DNA from: an uncultured Coriobacteriaceae bacterium
Lineage (GTDB): Bacteria; Actinomycetota; Coriobacteriia; Coriobacteriales; Atopobiaceae
Assembly (NCBI GenBank): GCA_902801175.1
Contig: CADCHF010000013.1
Span: 1 to 51,012 of the forward strand
Length of the DNA stretch: 51,012 bases
Direction: 5' to 3'
The position numbers were made by a program, and so were the translations under genes. Of this stretch, positions 31,218 through 39,858 are shown one piece after another. The notes beneath the pieces are model-generated. The model saw only the letters and a list, made by a program, of their open reading frames with translations, did not search any database and had not been told where the DNA came from. Within the stretch, counting starts at the first letter, position 1; the number at the start of each line of letters is the position of its first letter.

Positions 31218-33572
31218 CTACAGCACGCGCGTGGGGTCGAGCCAGCTGGGCTGCTCGCGGCTGATCACGCGCGCACAGGCATACGCGCGGGGGAGCGAGA
31301 GCACCGAAGCTCCGCGATAGGCGCCGGAGGGCTGCAGGTCGAGCACGAGCGCGCAGTCAACCTGCCCATACTCCACCAGGCAGAGCGGTACCAAAATCTT
31401 GGTGCGGTTCTCGGTGGGGTCGTAGACGGGCGCGGCCAGGCGGTAGCTTGCCTTGACCGAGCGCATTGCCTGCTCAACGGCATCGTCGAGCGCGCGACGA
31501 ATGCGACGGTAGGCCCCGCTGTCCTGCTTGATCGCACGGGAAAGTCGCGTGAGGTCCTCGCTGCTGATCTGCGAGCCGCTCTTTAGAATCTGAGAGGCCT
31601 CGGCGTTGCCGTCAAGTCGCTCGGCGAGGAACGCGCGTGGGAGCCTTCCCAGCTGGCGGCCAAGGATCGTGTCGAGGTCAAGGATCACCATGCGGCCAGG
31701 CGCGGGCACGACCGACTCGAGAGAAGAGAGATAGACGGGCTGGTCGGGGAGCTGGGCGATGGTGCCCGTGAGGCGCGCGCCCAGCTCGCCAGAGCCAGCC
31801 GTCGCAAAGCCCTCAAACGCATAGGGGATGTCGCCCTTGCGCGCGGAAAGGCAGGCGTAGATGTCCTCGCCAAACGAGGTGGTCAGGCCGGTGTTGAAGG
31901 CGGCAAAGGACCCGTCGAGCGAGTGCGCAATGCCCTCCTGGCAGCGAATGCGGTGGAAGGTGCAGGTGATGTAGTCGCGCAGGATGCCGTAGCGGCTGTT
32001 TTGCCCAACGCCCTCGCCGGGGAGGTTCCAGCGCTCGGGCGCAGCCATCGTGGCGAGCGAGCCAAGGAAGGAGTCCCACGTGCCAATGACCACCTGCTGC
32101 GCCAGCTCGCGCACGGGGCTCAGCGACAGGTTGGAGGCGGTGCTGCAGAGGTCCGCCCATGCGCCTTCGTCCACCGCGGGAAGTCCCTCAAAGCCAACCG
32201 AGCCATGCGAGGTGCCGGTTCCGTCGTCACCGTTTACCAGTGCCAGGTTCCATCGCTTGCCAAACGAGGTCCTCGTGGCCTTGCGGAGCGTGACCTGGAT
32301 GGGCTTGCCGTCTTCGAGCTGATAGCGCAGCGGGAAGGTCACGCGGTTGCGAGAGCCAGAGAGGCTTGCCGTGGAGCGGGCAACGCGCCAGTCCTCGTCA
32401 AGCACGGCGAGCGGCTCGACCTCGTAGGGAAGCAGCTGGTAGAGCGCGCGCAGCAGGGCGTCCTTGCACGAGACCTCGCTGGCAAAGTCCTGTGGGAGGT
32501 CGTCGAGCGGGATGGGGGAGGAACCCTTGGCACGCGCGGGTGCCACCGGCTTTGGCTCGGGTGCCACGGGGGGCACTGGGGTCTCGGCGCTCTGCTGCAG
32601 CGCAAGCTCGCGCTCCATGTCCTCGTAGGGGTCATAGGTGATCGTGAGCGAGATGGGCTCAGGCTCGGGAGCTGCGGGTGCGGCTGGCGCGGCCTCAGGC
32701 TCTGCTGGTGCGGCCTCGGGTTCTGCCGGCGCGGGCGCGGGTTCTGCCGCGGAAGGCGTCCCGACCTCGGGTTCTTCTGCTGCAGCGGGCAGTACCTCGG
32801 CCGCCGACTCCTTGACCTGGCTCTCAGGCTCTGGCGCCTGCGGCTCAACGGGCTCTGCCTGTTCCTGCGCAGCGGCCTCGCCCTTCTTGGCAGCCTCTTC
32901 CTCGGCCGCACGAGCCTCTGCCAAAACCTGCGCGAGGGTCTTTGCCTCGGAGTGAGCTGCGGGCGCGGCCTCGGCATCCTTTGAGTCGCTGCCCTCTTTG
33001 GCAGCTGGCTCGCTGGTAGGCGCCTCAGCTGTGGCATCCGCGGCCACTTGTTCGGCTGCGGCCGCCTGCTCCTTGGCGGCCTCCTCCGCGGCCAGAGCCT
33101 CGGCGGCGGCAGCTTCCTCTGCGGCGCGTGCGGCGGCCTCCGCCTCGGCAACCGCGGCCTCCTCGGCTGCGCGCGCCTCTGCGGCCTCGCGGTCGCGACG
33201 CTGCTTGCCGGGCTTCACTGCCTTGAGGGACTTCTTGCCGCCCTTCTTTTTCTTCCAGGTTTTGGGGCCACCGGCGGCCTTCTTGGGGCTTGGCTCCTGC
33301 TTTTGCTCGGGCTCGGCGAGCATCTGGTCCCACTCCTCGTTGCGCAAGACCGTAGCGTAGGCACGCCCCTTCTTGAACATCGTGAGCTTGAGAAAGTCCG
33401 GGCAGGCCTCAACAAGCTCCTGGATAGTGTCGCATTCCAGGTCCTGCGCAATGATGTCGTCTGCAGCCAAGACCTCCTCGACACGGGGCAAAAGGGTCTG
33501 CTTGCCAAAGCCCAGTTCGCGAGAAAGCAGCTGGTAGAGATAGAGTTTGAAGCCAGGAGTGACCTTAGCCAT
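31218..33572 (-). CDS. LOTUS-like/DUF3825 protein with long Ala-Glu-Pro linker
   Basis: 784 residues. Residues 1-90 (FKLYLYQLLSRELGFGKQTL, then the AYATVLRNEEWDQML end) look like a small winged-helix RNA-binding module of OST-HTH/LOTUS type. A basic patch (KKKKGGKKSLK) and about 270 residues of low-complexity Ala/Glu/Pro follow. The last 370 residues are the DUF3825 domain: RYGILRDYITCTFHRIRCQ, KILVPLCLVEYGQVDCALVL and YACARVISREQPSW. DUF3825 is uncharacterised but often found with nucleic-acid-related domains. GGGAGG precedes ATG 33572. Probably RNA-directed regulation; this is inference. Confidence 0.85.
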   Translation of the reverse strand: MAKVTPGFKLYLYQLLSRELGFGKQTLLPRVEEVLAADDIIAQDLECDTIQELVEACPDFLKLTMFKKGRAYATVLRNEEWDQMLAEPEQKQEPSPKKAAGGPKTWKKKKGGKKSLKAVKPGKQRRDREAAEARAAEEAAVAEAEAAARAAEEAAAAEALAAEEAAKEQAAAAEQVAADATAEAPTSEPAAKEGSDSKDAEAAPAAHSEAKTLAQVLAEARAAEEEAAKKGEAAAQEQAEPVEPQAPEPESQVKESAAEVLPAAAEEPEVGTPSAAEPAPAPAEPEAAPAEPEAAPAAPAAPEPEPISLTITYDPYEDMERELALQQSAETPVPPVAPEPKPVAPARAKGSSPIPLDDLPQDFASEVSCKDALLRALYQLLPYEVEPLAVLDEDWRVARSTASLSGSRNRVTFPLRYQLEDGKPIQVTLRKATRTSFGKRWNLALVNGDDGTGTSHGSVGFEGLPAVDEGAWADLCSTASNLSLSPVRELAQQVVIGTWDSFLGSLATMAAPERWNLPGEGVGQNSRYGILRDYITCTFHRIRCQEGIAHSLDGSFAAFNTGLTTSFGEDIYACLSARKGDIPYAFEGFATAGSGELGARLTGTIAQLPDQPVYLSSLESVVPAPGRMVILDLDTILGRQLGRLPRAFLAERLDGNAEASQILKSGSQISSEDLTRLSRAIKQDSGAYRRIRRALDDAVEQAMRSVKASYRLAAPVYDPTENRTKILVPLCLVEYGQVDCALVLDLQPSGAYRGASVLSLPRAYACARVISREQPSWLDPTRVL

Positions 33573-33688
33573 GGTGGACCTCCCAAAAGCGTGGCCCTGT
33601 GCGGGCCCTCGGTTGCGAACTTCTAGGATACTCCACCGCCGCAGCAACTTTACTCACATACCGTTTGGGGAATGCATGCGCCAAAGCA

Positions 33689-33714
33689 AGGGCGCCCGCT
33701 TCTGCAGGCGCCCT
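33689..33714 (-). terminator. Terminator of the pyridoxal kinase operon
   Basis: AGGGCGCC and GGCGCCCT flank a 10-base loop immediately after the stop at 33718; the T-run on the minus strand is weak. Confidence 0.8.
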
Positions 33715-33717
33715 CAG

Positions 33718-33990
33718 CTACTTGGCTTCGTCTTCGCGACGGATCCTGAACACGTTGATGGTCTCAACGTCCGGGCAGCAGAAGGTTGCCTCGCCGTCGG
33801 GTTGCCCGGGAATCGAGCCGCCGTAACGCAGGATGTCTATGTAGAGAAAGGCGACGTGTGCTGCCATGGGGCAGAGCTCGCCGCGCTCGGTGTCAAAGTC
33901 GTACTTGTCGCCCACGCAATGGCCTCGGTGGCAGGGGAGCGGCCCAAGCCGGTCAATCAGCTCGATGGAGATCTTTGGCCGCGCGCTCAT
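33718..33990 (-). CDS. TIGR04076-family small cysteine protein
   Basis: 90 residues. The pattern CHRGHCVGDKYDFD, ELCPMAAHVAFLYIDIL, and CCPDVETINVFRI is the TIGR04076 layout, with conserved cysteines probably binding metal. It is cytoplasmic. The ATG overlaps the pyridoxal kinase stop (ATGA), so the two are translated together. No reaction is known for the family; a role linked to vitamin B6 is only suggested by position. Confidence 0.88.
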   Translation of the reverse strand: MSARPKISIELIDRLGPLPCHRGHCVGDKYDFDTERGELCPMAAHVAFLYIDILRYGGSIPGQPDGEATFCCPDVETINVFRIRREDEAK

Positions 33991-34811
33991 CGCTTGATGC
34001 TCCCAAGGTAGCGCTCGAGCGGAATGCCCTTGTAGGTGTCGGTTGCAAACTGGTTCTTGCGGATGAGGTCTTTCACTACGTGCATCGCGCAAGCCGTGGC
34101 GTCCTCGAGGGTCTGCCCAGAGAGCTTCTTGCCCATGAGCACCGAGGTAAAGACATCGCCCGTTCCGGGGAAGCGCACCGGTACCTCCTCAAAGGGGATC
34201 ACAAAGCTCTCGTCACGCTCGTGGTCGTAGCCAATCACGGCCGTGCGGCCTTCGACGGCAGCACTCGTCACCACAACAGAGCGCTGGCAAATGCGACGCA
34301 TGCAATCAATCAGGCGTGTGACGCCACTCTCGGACATTCCCTGGGCACCGGCATAAGGCGCGCCGGTCAGCAGGCAGGCCTCGGTGTAGTTGGGCACGGC
34401 AACGTCGGCGAGCGACACGAGCCTACGCATGTGCTCTACCGCCCCGCGGCCGATTCCGTTGTAGAGCTTGCCCTCGTCGCCCATGATGGGGTCAACAAAC
34501 ACCGGCACGCCCCTCTCCTGCTGCTTGGCACAAAAGTCGGCGATGAGCTCCGACTGACGGTCGCAAGTGATGAAGCCGGTCGACACAGCGTCAAAAGAAA
34601 AGCCGAGCTCATCCCATACGCGCAGGGTCCCGGCTATGTAGTCGGTCGTGTCGAGGATCTCAAACTTGCCGTAGTCGAGCGTGTTCGAGACGAGTGCGGT
34701 GGGCAGGGTGTAGATGTCGTAGCCCATGTGCGTGAGCACGGGCATCATGGCACCCAGGGCCACCTTGCCATAGCCAGCCAGGTCGTTGATGAGGAGCAGC
34801 TTCTCGGTCAT
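33987..34811 (-). CDS. PfkB-family pyridoxal/pyridoxamine kinase
   Basis: 274 residues. Ribokinase-fold kinase that phosphorylates pyridoxal or related B6 vitamers. The substrate-side opening INDLAGYGKVALGAMMPVL, the DPIMGDEGKLY stretch, PNYTEACLLTG and the catalytic GTGDVFTSVLMG (general-base Asp) match the PdxK/PdxY group. ATG 34811 follows GAAAGG; upstream in-frame ATGs have no ribosome site. It overlaps the small cysteine protein downstream. PdxY-like function is favoured; thiamine-type HMP kinases are less similar. Confidence 0.92.
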   Translation of the reverse strand: MTEKLLLINDLAGYGKVALGAMMPVLTHMGYDIYTLPTALVSNTLDYGKFEILDTTDYIAGTLRVWDELGFSFDAVSTGFITCDRQSELIADFCAKQQERGVPVFVDPIMGDEGKLYNGIGRGAVEHMRRLVSLADVAVPNYTEACLLTGAPYAGAQGMSESGVTRLIDCMRRICQRSVVVTSAAVEGRTAVIGYDHERDESFVIPFEEVPVRFPGTGDVFTSVLMGKKLSGQTLEDATACAMHVVKDLIRKNQFATDTYKGIPLERYLGSIKR

Positions 34812-34946
34812 GATTGCAGCCTTTCGGGCCTGTTGGGAATCCGTGGCCCTAAAGCTTAGCCGCCCCTTTGCGTGCTGTCGCAACATGCCCAACCATTGAA
34901 ACCGTGCTGTATCACGCGCGTAACACATAAGGTTTTATGCAACGAG

Positions 34947-35807
34947 CTACTTTCCAAAGAGGAGGGTCAGAACCTCGCGGCACCACTGTTGGGGCATGCT
35001 GCCCGTAGGCGTGGGGGCCGCGACCGGGCAGAGCTCTTGCCCAAGCCTGCGCGCGTCACGAAGCGCCCGGTAAAGGTGGTAGTCGCTCGAAACCACGCAG
35101 CGCTGTCCCGCAAAGCCCCGCTCGTCTAGCAGGGCACATGAGAAGAGGATGTTCTCCTTTGTGTTGCTGGCGCGTCGCTCTATGACGATGCGCTCTGGGT
35201 CAACGCCGCTCTCTACCAGATAGCTCGCCATGGCATCGGCCTCTGTGGTGCTGCCATCGGGCGTGGGGCCACCGCTCGCCACTATCGTGCGAAGCTTGCT
35301 CTCGTGCCAAAGGCGAGCGGCCACGTCAAGCCGCAGGCACAGCGTGTGGCAGGGACGCCCCTTTTTGATGGCGCCTCCCAGCACGATGAGCGCTGCCGCT
35401 TCTGAGACCTCGCATGCGGGATGGTAGGTGCGCCATAGCCGCCAGAACCAGAACGCAAGCATTGTCGTCATGGCTCCAAGGAGCAGCAGGGCGATGTCCC
35501 CCGTCATGCGCACTGCGGGAACAGGGGAGAGGCCTGCCAAGAGCGCCGCAGGAAGCAGCCCAAAGAGGGCGATGGGGATCATGCCAAAGGTCGTGCGGCC
35601 GTTGTGCGCGCAGAGGTAGTGGATGTTGGATGCCAGCGTGGCCGCGCAAAGCGCGCAGGCGCCAAGCCAGAGTGAGAGGGATACGCTCCGCTGCAGGGCA
35701 AAAAGCGAGCCGACACCAAGCGCTCCAAACCCGACAACCACACATAAGGTGACTGGCCGCAGGAGCCTTTCGGTGGCAAAGAGGGTCGATGAACGGGGCG
35801 TGGGCAC
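34947..35807 (-). CDS. YdcF/ElyC-type DUF218 membrane protein
   Basis: About 286 residues from the GTG at 35807, preceded by AAGGAGAG; further in-frame starts upstream (to 35969) are possible. Four hydrophobic helices in the first half (VVVGFGALGVGSLFAL to MLAFWFWRLWRTY) precede the DUF218 domain: AALIVLGGAIKKGRPC, TIVASGGPTPDGSTTEA, ERIVIERRASNTKENILF and CVVSSDYHLYRALRDA. It is a distant relative of the protein at 25319. Envelope maintenance is the only known association of the family. Confidence 0.88.
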   Translation of the reverse strand: MPTPRSSTLFATERLLRPVTLCVVVGFGALGVGSLFALQRSVSLSLWLGACALCAATLASNIHYLCAHNGRTTFGMIPIALFGLLPAALLAGLSPVPAVRMTGDIALLLLGAMTTMLAFWFWRLWRTYHPACEVSEAAALIVLGGAIKKGRPCHTLCLRLDVAARLWHESKLRTIVASGGPTPDGSTTEADAMASYLVESGVDPERIVIERRASNTKENILFSCALLDERGFAGQRCVVSSDYHLYRALRDARRLGQELCPVAAPTPTGSMPQQWCREVLTLLFGK

Positions 35808-36152
35808 AGCTCTCCTTAGGGGTGTTTTCACTGATACCTGAGTATCGCTGATGGGGTCACCGCGGCCCCTCGCAGCCACATCGGTAGGTGGATTTAGTAT
35901 ATATGTCTCGCTTTCATACGTTGCCTGTTGCCACTTTTGATGTGATTGTCGCTGTGAACACATCATCACTTACTCGTCACAGGGCACACATACCATCTCC
36001 TCATTTTTGTGGAGAAAACTCCCCGTTCGCCCCTTGCAAGGCCTGTCTCACAAGGTCGCGAGGGGGTAAAAGGGGTCGCGGTGGTAGAATTCACTCCTGT
36101 TAGCACGCCAAGGCAATCCAGCCACACGCACGCAACGACGGAAGGAGGTCGT
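35808..36152. other. Intergenic region between divergent envelope genes
   Basis: A TATACT box on the minus strand (35901-35896) and a TAGAAT box on the plus strand (36085-36090) may be the -10 elements of the two divergent genes; neither has a clear -35. No gene, repeat or riboswitch could be supported here. Confidence 0.4.
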
Positions 36153-37331
36153 GTGAGAAAGTCATTCGCGCGCTCTGCGCTTGCAATTGCACTCTCTACG
36201 ACGCTCGTAGCTTCTGGTACCCCTACTCTTGCATTTGCAGCTTCCAGCACCGAGCTCCAGGCTCAGCTGAGCGAGGCCCAGGCAACTCTGCAGACCATGT
36301 CCGAAGAGGCCGCAGCCGCAGGCGAGAATCTTAACGATACGCTCTACCAGCTCGAGCAGACCCAGACCCAGATCGATCAGACAAGCCAAGAGATCACCAA
36401 GAAGGAGGGCGAGCTCACAGACGCACAGTCGATTCTCTCCGAGCGCGTTGCCTCCAACTACAAGGCCGGCGGCATCTCGCTCCTGAGCCTTGTTCTCGAG
36501 TCCTCCAGCTTTGAGGAGTTCGTGAGCAGCATCTACTACGCCGACAAGGTCAGCGCACGTGACGCCGAGGCCATTCAGACTGTCAAGACCGTCCGTGCCG
36601 AGCTGCAGGAGAAGAAGGACAACCTCGCCGCGCTCGAGTCCGAGCAGGAGTCCCTCGCAAAGCAGCAGGAGGCCCAGAAGGAAGAGCTTGACCAGCGTCA
36701 GGCCGAGCAGCAGGCCTATGTTGACGGCCTTTCGGCCGAGGTCCAGCAGAAGCTCGAGGAAGAGCGTCAGGCCGAGCTTGCCCGCCTCGAGGCCGAGCGC
36801 AAGGCAGCCGAGGAGGCCGCCGCACGTGCCGCCGAGGAAGAGGCCCAGCGTCAGGCCGCCGAGGAGGCTCAGCAGCAGGAGTCCTCTGACGACGAGGTGA
36901 CCACGACCCCGTCGGCTCCCGTGGCAACGCCCACCCCTCAGCCCACCACTACAAATGTATCGGGCGACTCTTCGAGCATTCGCCAGACCATCGTGAACGC
37001 CGCTTACTCCCAGCTTGGCGTGCCGTATGTGTACGGCGCCTGCAGCCCTGGCGTCGCTTTTGACTGCTCTGGCTTCACCAGCTGGTGCTACTCGCAGGCG
37101 GGCATCTATATCCCGCACTCCTCTGCAGGCCAGTCGGGCTACATCAAGAGCACGGGCAGCCTTCAGCCGGGCGACCTCGTCATTTGGCTTGGTGGCGTAA
37201 ACAGCGGCTCCGGTAACCACGTGGCCCTCTACGTTGGCAACGACCAGATCATTCACGCCAACGGCACGCTGGTCAAGCTTGACTCTCTGTCTGGACGCTC
37301 CGCCTACACCGTTGCGGGCTCGGTGCTGTAG
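36153..37331 (+). CDS. NlpC/P60 peptidoglycan hydrolase with N-terminal coiled coil
   Basis: 392 residues. Signal peptide (cleavage after AFA, about residue 31), then a long coiled coil like PcsB/CwlO (32-265: Gln/Glu/Ala-rich), a Ser/Thr/Pro linker, and an NlpC/P60 domain (285-392). The catalytic cysteine is in FDCSGFTSWCYSQ, the histidine in GNHVALYVG, with a third polar residue in IIHANG. GTG 36153 follows GGAGG. This plan is typical of septal or elongation hydrolases kept in check by partners. It has its own terminator. Confidence 0.93.
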   Translation: MRKSFARSALAIALSTTLVASGTPTLAFAASSTELQAQLSEAQATLQTMSEEAAAAGENLNDTLYQLEQTQTQIDQTSQEITKKEGELTDAQSILSERVASNYKAGGISLLSLVLESSSFEEFVSSIYYADKVSARDAEAIQTVKTVRAELQEKKDNLAALESEQESLAKQQEAQKEELDQRQAEQQAYVDGLSAEVQQKLEEERQAELARLEAERKAAEEAAARAAEEEAQRQAAEEAQQQESSDDEVTTTPSAPVATPTPQPTTTNVSGDSSSIRQTIVNAAYSQLGVPYVYGACSPGVAFDCSGFTSWCYSQAGIYIPHSSAGQSGYIKSTGSLQPGDLVIWLGGVNSGSGNHVALYVGNDQIIHANGTLVKLDSLSGRSAYTVAGSVL

Positions 37332-37353
37332 TACAGGAAAGCATATGCATCCA

Positions 37354-37389
37354 AAAGGGGACGGCCAATGTGCCGTCCCTTTCTTTTAT
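37354..37389 (+). terminator. Terminator of the NlpC/P60 gene
   Basis: AAGGGGACGGC and GCCGTCCCTT flank CAATGT, followed by TCTTTTATTT. Confidence 0.92.
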
Positions 37390-37517
37390 TTGCGATTTGC
37401 AACTGAATCGTGTGCTCAGGATGAGGACATCTCACGTGCCGTTTGTTGCCTGTCTGCACAATGGGAAATGCGCGATAATGTCTTGCGGTAGGTTTTACCA
37501 ACAAAAGGAGAGACACT

Positions 37518-38678
37518 ATGGCTAACCGTTTCGTTCTCAACAACATCAGCTACCACGGTTCTGGCGCCATCAAGGAGGTCCCCGGCGAGATCACCCGTCG
37601 CGGCTTCAAGAAGGCCTTCGTTGCCTCCGACCCCGATCTGGTCAAGTTTGGCGTTACCTCCAAGGTGACCGACCTGCTCGACGAGGCCGGCATCGCCTGG
37701 GAGCTCTTCAAGGAAATCAAGCCCAACCCCACCATCAAGAACGTCCAGGACGGCGTGGCTGCCTTCAAGGCCTCCGGCGCCGACTGCATCGTGGCTGTGG
37801 GTGGCGGTTCCGCCATGGACACCGCAAAGGCCATTGGTATCATTGCCGAGAACCCCGAGTACGCTGACGTCGTGAGCCTCGAGGGCGTTGCCGACACCAA
37901 GAACCATGCCACCTTCACCATCGCTGTTGCCACCACCGCTGGCACCGCCGCTGAGGTCACCATCAACTACGTCATCACCGACGTCGAGAAGGAGCGCAAG
38001 TTCGTCTGCGTCGACACCAACGACATCCCCGACGTTGCCGTCGTCGACCCCGACATGATGGCCTCCATGCCCGCCGGCCTGACTGCCGCCACCGGCATGG
38101 ACGCACTGACCCACGCCATCGAGGGCTACACCACCCGTGGCGCCTGGGAGCTCTCCGACATGTTCCACTTCAAGGCCATCCAGCTCATCTCCCAGAACCT
38201 GCGCGACTCCTACGCCGAGGCCAAGAGCGGCCAGCCCGGCAGCGGCCGCGAGGGCATGGCCCTTGGCCAGTATGTTGCCGGCATGGGCTTCTCCAACGTG
38301 GGCCTGGGCATCGACCACGCCATGGCGCACACCCTCTCCGCCCACTATGACACCCCGCACGGCGTTGCCTGCGCCATGCTGCTCCCCATTGCTATGGAGT
38401 ACAACAAGCCCGTCGTGACCAAGCGTCTGGCTGAGGTGGCCGTGGCCATGGGCGTTGACACCACCGGCATGACCGAGGACGAGGCCGCCGACGCCGCCAT
38501 CGCCGCCGTCAAGCAGCTCTCCGCCGACGTCAACATTCCCAAGACCTGCGACGGCCTGGTTGAGGCTGACCTCGACCAGCTCGCTTCCGACGCTCTGGCC
38601 GATGCCTGCTACCCGGGCAACCCGCGTGAGGCCGACCACGAGACCGTCAAGGAGCTCTTCCGCAAGATCATGGCGTAG
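37518..38678 (+). CDS. fucO: Lactaldehyde reductase / propanediol oxidoreductase
   Basis: 386 residues. Iron-containing (class III) alcohol dehydrogenase closely like E. coli FucO throughout: MANRFVLN start, AVGGGSAMDTAKAIGII (NAD loop), ATTAGTAAEVTINYVITD, metal ligands in MDALTHAIEG and in the HAMAHTLSAHYDTPHG region, and MALGQYVAGMGFSNVGLG. It reduces lactaldehyde to 1,2-propanediol during fucose or rhamnose fermentation. AAAAGGAGAG precedes the ATG. Codon use is strongly biased, suggesting high expression. No fucose or rhamnose genes are nearby. Confidence 0.93.
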   Translation: MANRFVLNNISYHGSGAIKEVPGEITRRGFKKAFVASDPDLVKFGVTSKVTDLLDEAGIAWELFKEIKPNPTIKNVQDGVAAFKASGADCIVAVGGGSAMDTAKAIGIIAENPEYADVVSLEGVADTKNHATFTIAVATTAGTAAEVTINYVITDVEKERKFVCVDTNDIPDVAVVDPDMMASMPAGLTAATGMDALTHAIEGYTTRGAWELSDMFHFKAIQLISQNLRDSYAEAKSGQPGSGREGMALGQYVAGMGFSNVGLGIDHAMAHTLSAHYDTPHGVACAMLLPIAMEYNKPVVTKRLAEVAVAMGVDTTGMTEDEAADAAIAAVKQLSADVNIPKTCDGLVEADLDQLASDALADACYPGNPREADHETVKELFRKIMA

Positions 38679-38703
38679 TTCTAGCCGCCAAGATACGCAC
38701 GCC

Positions 38704-38738
38704 AAGGGGCAGGTCGCTGACCTGCCCCTTTTTGTTTC
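38704..38738 (+). terminator. Terminator of fucO
   Basis: AAGGGGCAGGTC and GACCTGCCCCTT flank GCT and are followed by TTTTGTTT. Confidence 0.95.
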
Positions 38739-38800
38739 GATGCCCAGTTTACCCGTGAGTAGCTGTGGGACGCACCCGAGAGGTCGGTTGACCCGGGGGA

Positions 38801-38933
38801 GGGTGTGTCAGTGGGGACGTACACTTTGACACACGCGGAGAAACGTTCGTCTTGAAGGCGCGCCGCGGTCGAAGGCGCATGCCCCATGCCGGCTGGACTG
38901 CGTGTGTCAAAGTGTACCCCCACTGACACACCC
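38801..38933. repeat. MITE-like element, copy 3
   Basis: Left arm 38801-38836 and right arm 38900-38933 are complementary except for a two-base gap (GGGGACGTACA against GGGGGTACA). The interior GGAGAAACGTTCGTC...GTCGAAGGCGCA...TGGACTGC aligns with copy 2 at 7878, 31 kb away. It lies between fucO and tlyA. Confidence 0.9.
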
Positions 38934-38950
38934 GCCGGATGAGGCGCGGA

Positions 38951-38971
38951 TTCGTCCCCCATGACACTCCC
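38951..38971. repeat. Half-copy beside copy 3
   Basis: TTCGTCCCCCATGACACTCC repeats the outer part of the family arm, mirroring the half-copy next to copy 2 at 8036. Confidence 0.65.
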
Positions 38972-38991
38972 GGCGGCGGCCCGTCCCTCGG

Positions 38992-39717
38992 TCACCGCAC
39001 GAAGTGGGCGAGGCACTCCACGTTGCCGTCGCCGCCGACTACGGGTGACTCTACTACTCCCGCGCAGGTGAACCCTGCTTCCTCAAACGACTTTCGTACG
39101 TCCAGAATCGCCTGCTGGCGGACCTTCTCGCTTGTGACCACGCCCTTGTGTGCCTTTGCCTCGCGCTTGCCGCACTCAAACTGGGGCTTGACGAGGCACA
39201 CCACCTCGACAAGATCCGGTACGGCCGCAATGGCATCTACAAGCAGCCGGACCGAGATGAACGAGACGTCGATGCTTGCGATGTCCGCGCCTTCCAGATC
39301 GGCCGCAGACATGTTGCGGAAGTCGGTCTGCTCGTGCAGCGAGACGCGGGGGTCGCTTCTGAGCGGCTCGACCATCTGGTCTGTTCCCACGTCAACGGCA
39401 ATGACACGAGCGGCCCCGTGCTGCAAGGCGCAGTCGGTAAATCCGCCGGTAGACGAGCCAATGTCAAGCAGCGTGCGTCCGGCTAGGTCAATCCCAAAGG
39501 CGTCGATCGCCCCCTCGAGCTTGAGGCCCCCGCGTGAGACATAGGGCATAACGCGACCAGTGAGCTCAATGGCATCTGTCTCGCTCACCTTGCGTGCGGG
39601 CTTGGTGCAGGGCTGCGCGTTAACGAGGACGTTTCCGGCCAAAATTGCCTCATGTGCCTTGGAGCGCGTGGGGAACATGCCGCGGGCTACCAGCTCGCTG
39701 TCAAGTCTTGTTGCCAT
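38992..39717 (-). CDS. tlyA: TlyA-family rRNA 2'-O-methyltransferase (hemolysin-like)
   Basis: 241 residues. An N-terminal S4 RNA-binding domain (RLDSELVARGMFPTRSKAHE, VLVNAQPCTKPAR) is followed by an FtsJ-like methyltransferase: SRGGLKLEGAIDAF, the SAM loop LLDIGSSTGGFTDC, and KPQFECGKREAKAHKGVV. The last matches TlyA catalytic and RNA-contact segments. It methylates 16S and/or 23S rRNA in related bacteria. ATG 39717 starts the typical MATRLD; an ATG at 39759 is less likely. Confidence 0.93.
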   Translation of the reverse strand: MATRLDSELVARGMFPTRSKAHEAILAGNVLVNAQPCTKPARKVSETDAIELTGRVMPYVSRGGLKLEGAIDAFGIDLAGRTLLDIGSSTGGFTDCALQHGAARVIAVDVGTDQMVEPLRSDPRVSLHEQTDFRNMSAADLEGADIASIDVSFISVRLLVDAIAAVPDLVEVVCLVKPQFECGKREAKAHKGVVTSEKVRQQAILDVRKSFEEAGFTCAGVVESPVVGGDGNVECLAHFVR

Positions 39718-39858
39718 GTTGGGTGGGCCTTTGTGTGGGTGGTCGTGTGTGTCATGCAAAGTCTACCTAATGTGTCGGCACGAAGCCCTGCCATTTGCGT
39801 CTCGACCTTGCGCTAGACTGGATTGTCATTATCCAAAGACCGTTGTGCGAGGCGTGAG

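Noticed and set aside
31923..32984. 353-codon open frame on the plus strand
   Set aside because: Antisense to the DUF3825 gene; it reflects the low-complexity linker on the other strand.
35808..36152. Possible c-di-AMP (ydaO) riboswitch before the NlpC/P60 gene
   Set aside because: Such genes often carry this riboswitch, but its conserved words could not be found here.
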